A DNA stretch of 64,000 nucleotides from Roridomyces roridus (Eukaryota; Basidiomycota; Agaricomycetes; Agaricales; Mycenaceae), in contig JARKIF010000007.1 of assembly GCA_029378245.1 (NCBI GenBank), forward strand, positions 310,001 through 374,000. The letters are read 5' to 3'. Below the pieces are notes generated by a model. That model saw nothing but the letters and a program-made list of their open reading frames with translations. It had not been told where the DNA came from and did no database searches. Position numbers and translations under genes: made by a program. Numbering within the stretch: position 1 is the stretch's first letter; each line of letters starts with the position of its first letter. Of the stretch, positions 32,081 to 44,162 are shown piece by piece.

Positions 32081-33179
32081 CTAGTACGACCAGGCCGATT
32101 CCGGCACTTCGGTTCGAAGATACGTCTTCCAGTCCTTCAACTCCGGATACTCGGCGCGTAGAGCAGGAATGTCGACGTTATACCCGTTCTCGTTGAAATG
32201 CTGCTTGTGGATGAACCGACCGACTCAGCTTCAGAAAAAGCACAACGCACCTGGAACATCGTTCTTAGCTCTTTTGTCGACAAACGGACGGCCCCGGCCA
32301 GAGTGGACCCAAAAAGCATGTTTGGACGCATTTCGACACCAAAAACCTCGCGCCATCCATCCGCAAGTTCTTGGGGAGTGAGCGCTTCGCCTGCGATGTC
32401 GACGACCTTGCCTATGTACCGGTCGCGGTTTTGGAACGCCAATGCAGCAACGCCACCAATGTCGCTGCCGGCGGCAAAGTGCAGGCGCGTGTCGGGACGG
32501 AGTTGGGTGAGCATGATGATCTTGGTGAGCTTGGCGAACATGCTGTTGGCGTCGGGGACAGCGAGCTGGTCCATGAATGTCGTCGGGCGCAAAAAAGTGG
32601 TTGGGAGATCCGTCTTGATCCTCAAGTACTCCTCAATCCGACGCTTCGATTCAAAACTGCAGGGATCGTTACTTGGAAAAAAGAGAGGAAAATGAAGAAC
32701 GTACTGTGGGACAGAGGTTTTTGGACCTCGTGGGCCGAAATTCACGCCCGTGTACACAAAGTGCTTCACGCCGCGCTTGGCCGCTTCGTCCGCGAGAGCC
32801 TTGGCCTCCATGATTTCGCCGTTTTCGATGCCCTTTGGATTCTCGTAACTCTGCTGCACAGAGAATACACCGTACACTTGACCTGGCGCAGAGTCAAAGA
32901 GAGCTCCGGGGTCGGTTGGAGTTCCTCGAAGCAACTGGACGCCTGGTAAAGATGCCAACGCTTTGCTCTTCGCAGATGTGGGATCGCGCGTTTGAGCCAA
33001 GACGACGAATGGACCGGGTGTCCGCCCCGATTTCTTGTTCACATTGGCAAGGGCTATGAAAAAGTCAGTTTTAGCGATACCAGAGATGCGCCGACCTTGC
33101 CTTTGACTACACCCCCGCCTTGCGTTCCGGTGGAAAGCATGACGAGCACAATTTTGCTGGGTAACGGCTGGTCTCCCAT
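32081..33179 (-). CDS. NmrA-like NAD(P)-binding protein
   Basis: The start at 33179 gives MGDQPLPSKIVLVMLSTGTQGG, a Rossmann-fold dinucleotide-binding loop (TGTQGG). An intron with donor GTGTAG joins it to ALANVNKKSGRTPGPFVVLAQTRDP. Then come VYGVFSVQQSY, AKRGVKHFVYTG, FESKRRIEEYLRIKTDLPTTFLRPTTFMDQL and HFAAGSDIGGVAALAF, all in the order of NmrA / atypical SDR proteins. The last exon (HFNENGYNVDIPALRAEYPELKDW) ends at 32081. NmrA-type proteins either sense the NAD(P) redox state or act as reductases; the catalytic YxxxK is not obvious, so sensing is as likely as catalysis. It converges with the gene ending at 32002. Confidence 0.85.
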
Positions 33180-33761
33180 GATGGATTAACGCATTCTGGT
33201 CAGCCAGTCCTCGAGTTTTTAAAGCTTCATAAGTCGTTATTCATTATAACGATGACCGATTCCCGAGATCTCGGGGAACCGAGAACTTCGGTCAATCAGG
33301 CATAGGTGTCGATAGCGGAGAGGAGTAAACAAGAAAGAGAAACCGAAAAGTGTCGAGTCAATTGTGAAGTCTAGGTAGCCGGAGGGTCTGAAGGAACGAA
33401 GAGGTGGAGAAGGAAGATGTATTTGATCAAAGAAAGGCCGCCCCTCCATGACGGCAGCTCGGATAATAGCTTGATAATAGCCACGCGTCGCTTCCTGAAC
33501 TTCTCGGGATACCATATTGGGAAGTAAATGTCCGTTCAACCGAGAATCTTGTTCTTGCTGAGTATTCCTATTCTACCAGACAGGGCTCGAATGTGAGCCA
33601 GCCTCAGTGCAAGCATGTAGAAGACTGCGACTGCAGTCGAGAAGCTGATTCATCACCGCCGCATTAAGCATTTGCTACTCGGGAGGCTGGCCACGGGTTG
33701 CTGGCGCGTTGCCATTCTTCCATCGCACGTCAGAAGGAGAAGCGCCGCCTGCAGGCGCAAA
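33180..33761. other. Spacer between divergent genes
   Basis: Promoter space for the NmrA-like gene (minus) and the aldolase (plus). A minus-strand frame at 33237-33515 is open (MVSREVQEATRGYYQ), but I see no domain in it. Confidence 0.35.
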
Positions 33762-33770
33762 TATATAAAG
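33762..33770 (+). promoter_or_regulatory. TATA box of the aldolase gene
   Basis: TATATAAAG ends 57 bases before the ATG at 33828. Confidence 0.45.
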
Positions 33771-33827
33771 CAGCCTGAGGCATTCGCCTTGTTGGCAAAT
33801 TACCCCTCCTCTCACTTTCAAGCAGCA

Positions 33828-34976
33828 ATGGATACCCCAGCCCCGCGCTTCACCCTTGACCCCGCGTCTCAAGCGCAATTTCGCGCACCTACCCTTCAGC
33901 AGCCCGCTAATCTTCAAGCCATGTTTAGGTCGGGCAAAGTTGTCATCGGCGCCAATTTGTCCTATCCAAGTCGTCATGTGGCCAAGACGATCGCGGTAAC
34001 TGGTGCAGATTGGTGCTGGATCGTGGGTCCTTCATTCTTGATGCTGTTCAGTCTTACTCGAAGTATAACAGGACGCGGAGCACGTTGCGTGGTCTCAGGC
34101 AGATCTAGTCGAATGCATTCAAGTGATCATCCACGAGTCCGGCGGTAGAATGATTCCCGTCGTTCGTGTTCCCAGCAAAACTTCCTTCGACTATATGGTA
34201 CGTATGTCCTTTGCCATCTTTGAAACAAACTGACCGTTCTTAGGCGTGGTGCTTGGATGCTGGCGCTGGCGGCATCATCGTCCCTCATCTAGAGACGGTT
34301 GCAGAGATGAAAGAGGTTATTGCCGCTTGCCGATTTCCGTGAGCATCCCGAGTTTTCTCCCGTCCATGCATTGATTATCTTTGTCCTCAGTCCCGTTGGT
34401 CACCGCTCGTTCCCCCCGTTTACATTCGTGTGTTGAGTTATCCAGTTCTCGAACACACTCTTACCTTTTCATCCCAGCTTCCGGGTGTGACCGATACTGC
34501 GCCGGAAGGAGACAACATATTCACCATCGCGAATAAACACGTCGCAATCGTTCCGCAAATAGAGACGCGCCTTGGGATCCAGAATCTCGAGGAGATTGTC
34601 AAGCTCGAGGAAGTTACGGCGTTCATGATCGGCAGTGCGTTTATTTTCCATCTCCTCCTCCACCGGAAGCAAGACAGTTGAACGGAGATTGACAGCGGGG
34701 GACCTGCGTCTGGAAATGAATTTGTCTCCGGGGATGGACGGCGAAGAACCAGAATTCGTCCAGGCGATGGACAAGGCAAAAAAAGTTTCCAAGCAGCTCG
34801 ACGTTCCTCTCCTTGGCGTCGCACTGGGACCCGAGCTCATCCGGAAGCGCGTAGAGCAAGGCTTCAAAATTCTGATGGTCTGTATGGATATGCACACTCT
34901 GGCGTATGGCGTTATGAGGACTTTGGGCGAGGTGAGGGGCGTTGTCGAAGAGCAAATGCAGAAATTGACTATGTAG
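33828..34976 (+). CDS. HpcH/HpaI-family aldolase (class II, pyruvate-type)
   Basis: The enzyme family cleaves or forms C-C bonds between pyruvate (or acetyl-CoA-like donors) and aldehydes using a divalent metal. The start ATG at 33828 gives MDTPAPRFTLDP. Visible family landmarks are GANLSYPSRHVAKTIAVTGADWCWI, the catalytic-histidine motif DAEHVAW after a well-formed intron, MIPVVRVPS, DAGAGGIIVPHLE, the metal-ligand glutamate in IVPQIETRLGIQNLEEIV, and GAGDLRLEM for the metal-ligand aspartate. It ends with YGVMRTLGEVRGVVEEQMQKLTM. Four or so short introns. Closest by layout to 2-dehydro-3-deoxyglucarate-type aldolases, but the substrate is not determined by the sequence. Confidence 0.85.
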
Positions 34977-36203
34977 ATGATTCATGAAGCTTGTTAACGT
35001 TGAATAAATTGCGGGGTCCCGCCCAATACTAGCTCGACGACAACGCTCTGAAAGTCAGGGTAATCATGACGCAGACGGGATCCCATCTCGGGCTGGGTCG
35101 ATGACCGAAATGAGTCTAGGGAGAGACCGGTGTATAGACTGCTTGCCTGAACGTCGCATCGACGCCACCGAATTTTGATTTTTTTGGTTCTTGGGGTGAA
35201 TAATGTGTTGTTCCTGGGCGGCGATAAATTCGGGGGATAAAGGTTCTCGAATGCACATCCGCGTCAGAAGGGCGCTCATTTACCATTGAATTGAAGGAAG
35301 CAGAAAAGTTATCGTGCCATGACGATTCGAGTCGGTGATAGCAGCGCCCTGGTGTAGCTGGCCATACGTTTCCGAGTCTCGCGGGTAGAAGACGCGGGGT
35401 TTCATGCGTCACTGTTCTAGAAGAGCGCGAGGGTCGATCCAATGGCAGTTCGGGTCAGAGAGACTAAGAGACGACGTCAGGAAGCAGGGTGCCTTCGAGG
35501 ACTGGACAGAAAAAGGGACAAGAATGCAGAGCTCAAGCGACGAGCTAGGAGACACTAAACTTCAACTGTTGGCGCCGTGTGCAAGTCTGTCTGCCAAAGA
35601 ATGGATGCGTGCCAGCGCTAATGAACTTTGCACGCGACGAGTGCGGATGTGGCCAGAGAAGCGGGAAGGGGGTGGCTGGTTGGACCTTGAAAGAAATGGA
35701 TTGGTGCACAATGTGCTCAAGATTTGGACAGGGAACCCTGCATGAAGAATTTGTCCCAGAGATATATTTCTGTCCTTAGCAACGGAAAAGAGTCAGACTT
35801 GCATGACACGGAAAGCGAGGAAGGCCTGTTGAACGAACGCGTACGCTGCCCATAACGTTCTGGCCGATTTTGAGCAGACAGGCTAGTGGAGAACAAGAGT
35901 CCGCACTTGAGTACAACCGCGCAGCACCAAGCCTAAGATTTCCAGAGCGAGAAGGAAGAGAGTACAGTAGTTCGACAAATGCACAATTATATTCAAAAAA
36001 ATGTAGAGCTGAGCAACATCCAGAGAGTATCTATCGACCTCGAGACATAAAAGAAGCATCAGAGCAGTCAATCTTCGCCCTCGTTCCCCTCGCGACCGCC
36101 CCTTGTAATGTGGGCGACGGAGTGAATAAGAGGGCGGGTGTGTTCACACAGTCTAATGGAGGATGAGAGAGCGCATAGATTAACGTGTAGTATACAAGTA
36201 GAA
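34977..36203. other. Gene-free spacer
   Basis: About 1.2 kb with scattered short frames on both strands and no supported gene. The right end is the 3' untranslated region of the uL16 gene. Confidence 0.4.
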
Positions 36204-36948
36204 TCAAGCGCGGAGCTGGTTCCGGAGGTTCTGCTCCAAGGGACCCTTGGGGCGGATGAACTGGACGTAAGCGCCGTCCCTGGACAGGAGTGAGAGGAGG
36301 ACAGGGGAGAGAAGAATGATACGCACTGCAGAACCTTCTTCTCCTCCTTGAGCTTGAGGTAGTCACCCTTGGCGACGTTGGTGAAGCCCCACTTCTTGGA
36401 AACGATGATCTTTTGGCGTCCGGGGAACTTGTAGCGAGCGCGGCGGAGAGCCTCCATGATGACAGGGGCGTTGGCGTCCTTGCAACGGATGGAGAGAATG
36501 ACCTGGCCGATGTTGACACGCGCGACGGTGCCGTACGGCTTACCCCAGGCACCACGCATACCGGTCTGCAGACGATCGGCGCCGGCACAGGACAACATCT
36601 TGTTGATACGGATGACGTGGAAGGGGTGGACACGGACACGGAGATGGAACGAGTCCTTGCCGGACGTCTTGGTCACGTACTGCGAAAAAATGAGGAAGAA
36701 ATCGTGGAAAATCGAAGAAGACGGACCTTGTTGGCACAGATACGAGCAGCCTCGAGAGCCTCAGAGGAGAGTTGCTCATACTCGTCAGAAACGAGATGGC
36801 AGCAGAAGGGGAACTCGTCGACGTTGGCACGCTTGCGGCCAAGGTCGAAGATGCGGATCTTAGGGTCGGGGACACCACGGTTGTACCTCGATTTCGGGTA
36901 CGGCTTGTTCTTGCAGTAGCGGTAGCAGCGGGCGGGACGGCGACCCAT
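36204..36948 (-). CDS. RPL10: Large-subunit ribosomal protein uL16 (L10e)
   Basis: A near-perfect eukaryotic uL16: [37 protein letters not shown] and [29 protein letters not shown], then after an intron [58 protein letters not shown] follows, then after a second intron a short last exon [24 protein letters not shown]. It sits near the peptidyl-transferase centre of the 60S subunit, and its '[13 protein letters not shown]' loop is the P-site loop (family knowledge). A 5' leader intron (37098-36955) has clean GTGAGT and TTTTTTCAG signals, usual for ribosomal-protein genes. Confidence 0.97.
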
Positions 36949-37397
36949 TGTAGTCTGAAAAAATATCTGTCAGCGTCGTCATCTCCAAAGCAGAGGCCAC
37001 ATCCAACGCCCTGGTCGTCGTCATCCGCCACGAATAGCAGAAATGGGCTGACGAGAACCAGGCGGAGGGGCAGAGAGGCAGTATAGAGTGAAACTCACTT
37101 TCTTGCGGTGGTGGGGGCTTGAAGAAAGAGGTCCTGGGTTTTTAAAGGGAATTGGTAAGCAGCCCGAATTGGGTTTGTAAGCGCAATTGTATCAGTCAGC
37201 CACTGAGTCGTCCTCCGCCCGGCACCGCGTCCATAGCGCCTTTTTCCCGAATATTAGGAGAGCAATTCAAGTCCGAATCTCTCGTGGACATGCAGCACCG
37301 CAAAAGGCTCGGTCGACCCCCTTGCGATGCATTTGGATACCCTTGACGTAAATCGCTTCTATAACTGCGTCCCAGGACTACACCGCCAAATACCACC
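36949..37397. promoter_or_regulatory. Divergent promoter of RPL10 and wc-1
   Basis: 449 bases lie between the two start codons. The RPL10 side holds its leader intron and a pyrimidine-rich leader (CCTCTTTCTTC near 37120), common in ribosomal-protein genes. No further site is recognisable. Confidence 0.5.
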
Positions 37398-40038
37398 ATG
37401 TCCTTCTCCTACCTCTACCCAGAATACGATGCAGGTGCAGGCCCACCACCACCACAGCCGCCGGCCACCAGCGGGGGCATCCAGTTCCAAATCCCAGACT
37501 ATCTCTACGACGCTCCACCGACCCTTGCATCAGGCGGAGGTGCAGAAGCATTCCATCCAGCTGTCGCAGCCCAATGGCTCGCCAACAGCGGCTTTCGTCA
37601 AACAACCCACTATCCTTCTTCCACCGGTCTCCAGTACCCAGCCGTCGCAAACGCGTGGAGTTCTCTTTCCGCCCTGCAGTCCCATTTCAGCAATCCAGAT
37701 GCTGGCGCGGGCATGGCGTTTGGCATGGGACTCGGCCTTCTCGCTGGGGCATACGAAGGTAGCAACAACGCCAGCAACACTGCCTCGTCGGGATGGGGAG
37801 ATGGCAACGACGACGCAGATCCGCAGCAGTACCCTTCCCGCGCGTCGTACACGCCGTCACCGCCCCTCCCCCAAGCTCTCACCGCCGGTCTGCCCGTGTA
37901 CTCCCAATCGGGTTTTGATGTCGTCTCCCTACTCGCACGCGTCCAATCCCGCAAGAACCCACAAGTTACACTTGGCCCAATTGACTTTACGACCAGTTTC
38001 GTGATCGCTGATGTCCGCCGTCATGATACGCCGATCGTGTACTGCAGTCCCAGCTTTTGTGCATTGACCGGCTATCGCGAGGGTGAAGTGTTGGGGAGGA
38101 ATTGTCGCGTGCGTGGGTTCTCAATGAGGTCTATGTCATTATAATTCTTCTAGTTTTTGCAAGCCCCGCCGACTACCTCTCTCACCAAAGGCGCGCCGAG
38201 GCAGCACACCAGCGGCGCCGCCGTTCGCTCACTCGCCAAGGCTATTGCTGGTGCGAAAGAGACGCAGGTCAGCGTCGTCAATTACCGCAAAGACGGCTCC
38301 GCGTTCGTCAACCTCGTTTCCATCGTCCCCCTCTCTGGTGAATTCGCAGATCCAGACGAGGACGACCAGGACGAATGGGACGGCAATAAAGGTCGACAAG
38401 GCATCGTCTGGTACGTCGGCTTCCAAGTCGACCTCGGCCGCCAAAGCGAGGGGATCGTGGAACGTGTGCGGGATGGGAGCTATTACAAGGGCGCTGTGTT
38501 GAATGCCGCTGCCGTACCCAAGAAGGAAAAGGAAAAGGCAGAGCCTCCCTCGCCCTTGAAGGAGAAACGCACCGCCGCTCTCCCTGCACCCCGCGTTTCG
38601 CAGCAACTTGCGCGACTTGTCACTACGCCCGCTTTCCTTGCCACCTGCGCTGTCCATTCTGCCAACGCGACGGGTGGAATACCCCCGGATCCCGCCTCGC
38701 ATGTCCTACATTGCCTTTTGCTGCAGGAACTTCCCGATTTCGTGCATGTTGTCACTCTCAAAGGCGCGTTTCTCTATGTCGCGCCAGCTGTGACCCGTGT
38801 CCTAGGCTATGCGCCCGCAGAGTTGGTGGGACGCGCTTTGGCGGATATCTGCTTTCCCAAAGACGTAGTGGCTGTCACTCGGGCGCTCAAGGAAGCTAGT
38901 CTACCGGTCGAAGGATTCGGCGATCCAGCTGCTTCGAAAGGTGCGGTCTATGACTTGTCCGATCAGTTACTAACGGACACTAGGAGCGGGCCCTATACCC
39001 GTACCACCCGAGGCCCTAAGGCCCGTGGATCTGGTATTCCGCGCAAAAACCAGCCTCGGCAAGTGGGTCTGGGTCGAGTGTAGGGGCAGATTGCATGTCG
39101 AGCCGGGCAAAGGACGCAAGGCCATTGTCCTTGTTGGGAGGGCTCGCGCAATGGCTCATGTTGCGGATGTGGAACCTCCGAGCAGCCGCAGCAGCCCGGT
39201 TACTCCGTCGCAGCCCTCGTATGCGAAACGTCCGAGATTCGATTCACCAACATCAACACTTGGCTCACCCTCACCGTCGAATGCCGACGAACATCCCAGT
39301 GCTGCTACCCCCACTGCTTTCTCCGGATTACTGGATCCCTACGGCCTTCTTTTATCTGTCGGCGCTGGCTCCAAGGCACTTTTAGGCTGGGAACCTGACC
39401 ATCTCCGCCGGACGCGGATAGGCGAGCTGGTCGCCCCCGATATGAGACTCAGCGCCGCCAGCAGCCCCAACACCGTCGACGCCATGCTCGCCGCCATACG
39501 CCGCGACGCAGATGCGGGCTTGGGTGCTGGTATCACGCGTCATGTGCAATGCACGCTCCGCGGTGCGGACGGGCAACAGGTCGCAGTTGTCGTGGTCGTC
39601 ACCGCGCCGCTGGCTCATGACACGACATTACCGCCTGGGGTCGGCCGTGCACGATTGATGTATGCCGTGCGCTCTGCTAGCATGCCCGGGGCCTCGGCAC
39701 CACTCGGGCCTGGTCTTTTTGACAAGCTGAATATCGCAACCGGCGGCGGTTGGCAGTATGAGCTGCAGCAGCTTCGATTTGCGAACGCCCGGTTGGAGGA
39801 GGAGATTGCAGAGCTCGAGCGTGCAGAGCGCGAGCGTGCGGCGGAAAATGCACGGAGGAGGGATCATGAAGACCAGCAACGACGCGAGGCGGATGTCTAT
39901 TCGCAGCAGATTATCGGCGCCATGGTACCAAGGTACTACGAGGAGACTCCGCCGCCGCCTCCACCACCCCAGTGGGCCAGTTATCCTGGGGCCTCGTACC
40001 AAATCCCTGCAAAGCGCCCTTGGGATAGGCGGGATTGA
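37398..40038 (+). CDS. wc-1: White Collar-1-type blue-light photoreceptor (LOV/PAS protein, no zinc finger)
   Basis: The N-terminal part is Pro/Ser/Gly-rich. The LOV domain starts near 37950 (LGPIDFTTSFVIADVRRHDTPIVYCSPSFCALTGY) and reaches GRNCRFLQAP across the first intron (GTGCGT...TCTAG); the Cys of NCRFLQ is the flavin-adduct residue. It continues with VNYRKDGSAFVNLVSIVPL and IVWYVGFQVDL. A PAS-B block follows (LPDFVHVVTLKGAFLYVAPAVTRVLGYAPAELVG), then an intron with an ideal TTACTAAC branch site and KWVWVECRGRLH. A third PAS-like block is LLDPYGLLLSVGAGSKALLGW. The tail is a charged coiled coil (LEEEIAELERAERERAAEN) and a proline run. No GATA zinc finger is visible, as is usual for basidiomycete WC-1, where WC-2 supplies DNA binding. 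Possible NLS: AKRPRF. Confidence 0.92.
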
Positions 40039-40162
40039 AAACAAAAAATGATTTGGGACTGCTTTATCTGTGCTTTCCATCTGTGTTTTCTGTATCTGTA
40101 CGTCTGTAACACCACCACTTGCAATTTTAGACACTTCAATTCACGATAATGTACACTATATC

Positions 40163-41699
40163 TTACAGCAACGGTTCCCTACTGCTCGACAGACGATTCA
40201 GATGTATGTAGACGTCTGTACCAAAGCCATCCATCGCGATCAACCGCAAATCGCCGCCGAAATAACGCGCATACAGGCGCGATAGTGGCAACCCGTAACC
40301 GAATCCAGCCATGGGCGCCTTGAAATCACTTGCATGGAAGTCCTGGTCGATCCCCTGGCTCTCCATCGTCGTATACATGTACGTCCAGATCAAAGGGATG
40401 GCACTCCGCGGGATGCCTCCACCCTCGTCCGAAATCTTGACCGTAATGTCTTCTTTGCCCTCAACAACGACGACCTTTATCGGCGGGAATGCGTCTTCGT
40501 TTTCGACGCCATGTCGCTCGACGACTGCACGCAGAGAGTTTTTGAGCAACTCGAAAACAATGTGGGACAAGTGGCCCGGGACGTAGGGGAAAGAGAGATT
40601 CGGAGGACAGATGAGCTGCACCGGCGGGCCTTTGAACATGGCATAGTGCTCCTCGCAGACGAAGCGTGCGTTTTCGATTGCTTCTTGGACGATATCGTGC
40701 ACATTGGCGTTTGTGCAGATTATACCGACATAGTCTGGATGCGCCTGTTGCGTATTCAGTGCAATGTCTAGGGTTCATTCAGCACGGCTGATGGAGGAAA
40801 AAGTGCCACACGCACGCTGGCCAATGAGAAAACGTATGCCTATCCGCGACATGTAGAAACGATCCAGCCACGCCTGGATATCCAAGCCGATGGTCCTGGT
40901 CCCCTTGCTCTTCTTCCATTCAAGAACACCCTGCGCGACAGTTGTCACCGTCGGGTCATGGCGGCTCTTTATGGTCTCGAGCGTCTTGGTAAACCGCGTA
41001 TTGTAGTGCGACACCTCGGGTGGCCAGTTTACGCCCGTCGTGTTGGCATAATATCTATACCTCGGTGAGAGCTGTGCAGGTGGGAACTGAGAGGTGCGCG
41101 CACCTCCGCTCCATGGGTACCCTTAGCTTCAGTTTATTAAAACCGTTCCCATTACCACCGACATTGGCGTATGGCAGGGATGGATTCGGTGTCGATTCCG
41201 GCAAAGGATTCTCGTCCGTCCGCGGTGTTATCAGGGCTTGTCGTATATTCGGCGGGAGGGAAATTGGCGGGAAAGTAATCAGCTCCTATGTCAAGCAGGT
41301 GAGATCCGAATCACACGACCAGCAACGACGTACCTCGAACGACTGGGCATACCAGTTCTTCACCTTGTTGATGGACGGCATGGCGCTGAGATTGTGTGGC
41401 AATTCGTCGAGCTCCTTTACCCGGTGCGCAAGCCGAACGGGCAATTCTTCTGTACAACGGGTCTATTTGAGCCTCCAGACGGGGCAAAGAACCCACCGGC
41501 GAGGAACTGGCTAGCTTTCAAGAGCGTCCCCTGGCTAGGATTCTGCCCAAAGAGTACCATTTGCTGCAAAGACACTTGATGCCGGTTCAGCGAGTGGGGC
41601 AACGGAACTGGCAAACGACTTACCGCCAGTCTGCGGGAAGGACGCAAAGTGGTGAATCTTGTCCCATAGGGCAGGCGAGATTCGGAAGCCAGCAGACAT
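40163..41699 (-). CDS. Mitochondrial PDK/BCKDK-family protein kinase
   Basis: The start at 41699 gives MSAGFRISPALWDKIHHFASFPQTG, then PSQGTLLKASQFLAEELPVR and PHNLSAMPSINKVKNWYAQSF. Further exons give HYNTRFTKTLETIKSRHDPTVTTVAQGVLEWKK and WLDRFYMSRIGIRFLIGQ. The GHKL ATPase core shows the N-box LSHIVFELLKNSLRAVVER, G1 box KISDEGGGIPRSAIP and G2 box GFGYGLPLSRLYARYFGGDL. These kinases phosphorylate and switch off the pyruvate (or branched-chain) dehydrogenase E1 subunit in the matrix. Which substrate applies is not clear; layout favours PDK. It is head-to-head with a mitochondrial ribosomal protein gene, consistent with mitochondrial co-expression. Confidence 0.92.
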
Positions 41700-41781
41700 G
41701 GTAGTTAACGCACAAGCCAATTGGGCATAAGAGTAGGGAAGAGAGATATCATAAACACGTGCCAGTGCTATACTTGATTTC
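41700..41781. promoter_or_regulatory. 82-bp bidirectional promoter, two mitochondrial genes
   Basis: Only 82 bases separate the start codons of the PDK-type kinase (minus) and uS19m (plus). No TATA box is obvious. Confidence 0.6.
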
Positions 41782-42210
41782 ATGCGACCAACACAACTCC
41801 TTCTCAAGTCCGGGCGCTCGGCGTGGAAGGGTGCGTCAGTCTCACTTGCAGTTCTGCTCACCCAACATCTGCCTCACCAGGCCCTTACTTTGTCGCGTTC
41901 CCCGACCTCCGCGAAGCCCTCGAGCACCGCGTACCCATCAAGACCCAGGCCCGGGCATGTACCATTCTACCCACATTCGTCGGGTGCGTCTCCTCCAGCA
42001 GAAGCAAGTCTATTCATCACGCAATCCAACAGAGTCCGCTTCTTAGTACACAACGGCAAAGACTATCTCCCCGTTATGATCTCGCAGGACATGGTCGGAC
42101 ACAAACTCGGCGAATTTGCATCGACGAAAAAGCGGTTCAAGTGGAAGTGAGTCTGTCTTTGGCTTGGCATGACCAGGGCTCACTCGACTCGCAGGGGTGG
42201 TAAAAAGTAA
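41782..42210 (+). CDS. RSM19: Mitochondrial small-subunit ribosomal protein uS19m
   Basis: About 95 residues from four exons: [17 protein letters not shown], then [34 protein letters not shown], then [38 protein letters not shown], and a last exon GGKK with TAA at 42208. The motifs 'KGPYF', 'R..TILP.FVG', 'VHNGK' and '[10 protein letters not shown]' define S19, which sits in the head of the small ribosomal subunit. No prokaryote-like extension is present; the N-terminus is basic, suitable for import into mitochondria. Confidence 0.95.
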
Positions 42211-44162
42211 CTGGCATGGCAGTCTTTTCTGTTCCGACAAGTCAAGCTTCAGTATTTCTCGGCCTCTCTTCCTGGCAGTCTTCCCAACCGATTAGAGTTT
42301 GGGACATGGCAATCTCTTTGCACATCGTCTGACCAGGTGCCCTTCTCATTTCCACCGTGGCCGTTTTTTTTTTTTTTTTTTTTTTTTTCCAATTTTGCGA
42401 CGGGAAAGTGAGGGCCCAGAGGAGTCCGAAGCACGGGCTCGGTCAACGGGTGCGTTCCCTTTCCACTATTTTGGTTACCGTTCACGATATGTCTTAGCCA
42501 TTGTTCTCCATTCTGAACTACTGCTGGAGCACCCTTCCCACAGCCCTCCATGTTCCCATTCGACTCCCGTATATCACCACGTCTCCTCGGCCGCATAGTC
42601 TAGCGATGCGCGGGGGAGAACAGCCGCTGCGACGTTTGTGCGACGTGCTCCATCACCGTCGCTGCCGTCTCTATGATGCTTCCCCGCTCGCCGGATGGAC
42701 GGGTGTATCCGCAGATGATGTCTTGTCGGTCGATCCATGGCAACTACGGAGCGAGAGGAGGGCCGTCCTGTTTTCCTTTTCGTTACAATTATCTGTACGA
42801 CGAGGGTAGCTGTTGGGATGAATGCTCATTGAAATTATCTGGAACCTTCAGCTTCAACCCTGGCAAGCCATACAAAGTTGAAGGTGCGTGAAGCGGGGTC
42901 GTGTGCGAGCCAGGCGTAGAGAGATGCCTTTGTTTGTCTACCAAACACGCCCAGTGTACTCTGTGGACGCGTTTGGACGCGTTCCTTCAGAACCTCGTAC
43001 ATCTCGGCCGAGAACTACCCATAAAACTGCTGTCAGTGCAGCAACTAAAATTTTCATTCCGCGAACAATACCGGTCCGTAGTATCGACTCCAACTCGACT
43101 GTCAAGTACTCAAAGTCTCAGACATGTTTGGTCTCTTGGCGGTGTTTCGGTAAGTAAGGGCTGGACTTGGGTTGGACAGATACGGGTTACCTGATTGATT
43201 GGCTAATAGATTATAGCAGACAAGGTGGCATCGGGATTTGAGCTCCGGATATAGGGTCAAAAAGTTTTTTTCAACCTTGGCTGGACACCCCTCCCCTCCC
43301 CTCCTATATGGTCATGTGACATCAGCGGCGGTCCGTCTGGCTCCAAGCAACCGATGTCTATATGACATGAACCAACATGTTTCTGGAGATGCCAGGGTGT
43401 ATTCTTGGTGTATTCTACACATCTCATGGCCACCCTGAGCAATAGTCTTCCCTACTTGTGAATAAATATCTGAAGAGTTGTGATGTATTATGTAATATAA
43501 CATTCCCAATTTGGAAATTTTGATCATTCAAAGGTTCTCAGGGTTCGTGTTCCTAACCAAGTTTTACTACTATCCACATGTGTGAGAAGGTGCTTTAAAG
43601 CCTCCAGAACAAACCTAGTAACATGACAGAAGTTTTTTTTTGAGCCCTCTCGGGACCCCCCTCCCCCGATGCCCCCTTGATAGCAGAGCAAGTGTTGATC
43701 TCGATGGCACAAAATCTAGGCCAAACATAGTCTCGGAAACCCAGATGTCCTGACACCGCAATCTTACTGCTAGCAGTGAGCACACAGCTGTATCAGAACA
43801 TGTAAATTATTACCATGTATGTAATTTTTTGGATTTCTCATAGGTTGTATTGACCCGTTGTCACCTACTATAACCCTCACCATTTTGCTCAATTACATCC
43901 CCCAGGCCCACTTTTCCGAAGTTCAAACCAATGTTGTGTGCACCACTGATTCATCATTCTTTCTTGACAACCATGATAATTGAAAACAATTACATATATG
44001 GTAATAATTCACGTGGCTCTGAAATTGTGGCTACAACATCTGGGCCTCCGAGACTGGCCAAATGGTGCCCAAATGGGAAAGGTATATATGATCTGATCAA
44101 GGTTGGGAGCCTATCAAATAGTCTCATGGTCCCCTCTAGTCTCTCGTAGACAGAGCTCTAGA
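42211..44162. other. Gene-free region at the start of the repeat-rich half
   Basis: About 2 kb without a supported gene. It holds an uninterrupted run of 25 T at 42364-42388. Frames near 42500-43190 are short and have no recognised domain. From here to the end of the window gene density falls sharply. Confidence 0.4.

Noticed and set aside
33237..33515. Minus-strand frame starting MVSREVQEATRGYYQ
   Set aside because: Open over about 90 codons and not implausible, but no domain, splice structure or conservation can be shown.
37327..38004. Plus-strand frame overlapping the start of wc-1
   Set aside because: Shadow of the wc-1 coding sequence in another frame; the LOV-containing frame is the real one.
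42364..42388. Run of 25 T as the tail of a retroposed gene
   Set aside because: No target duplication or gene-derived sequence beside it could be recognised; a simple homopolymer is sufficient.
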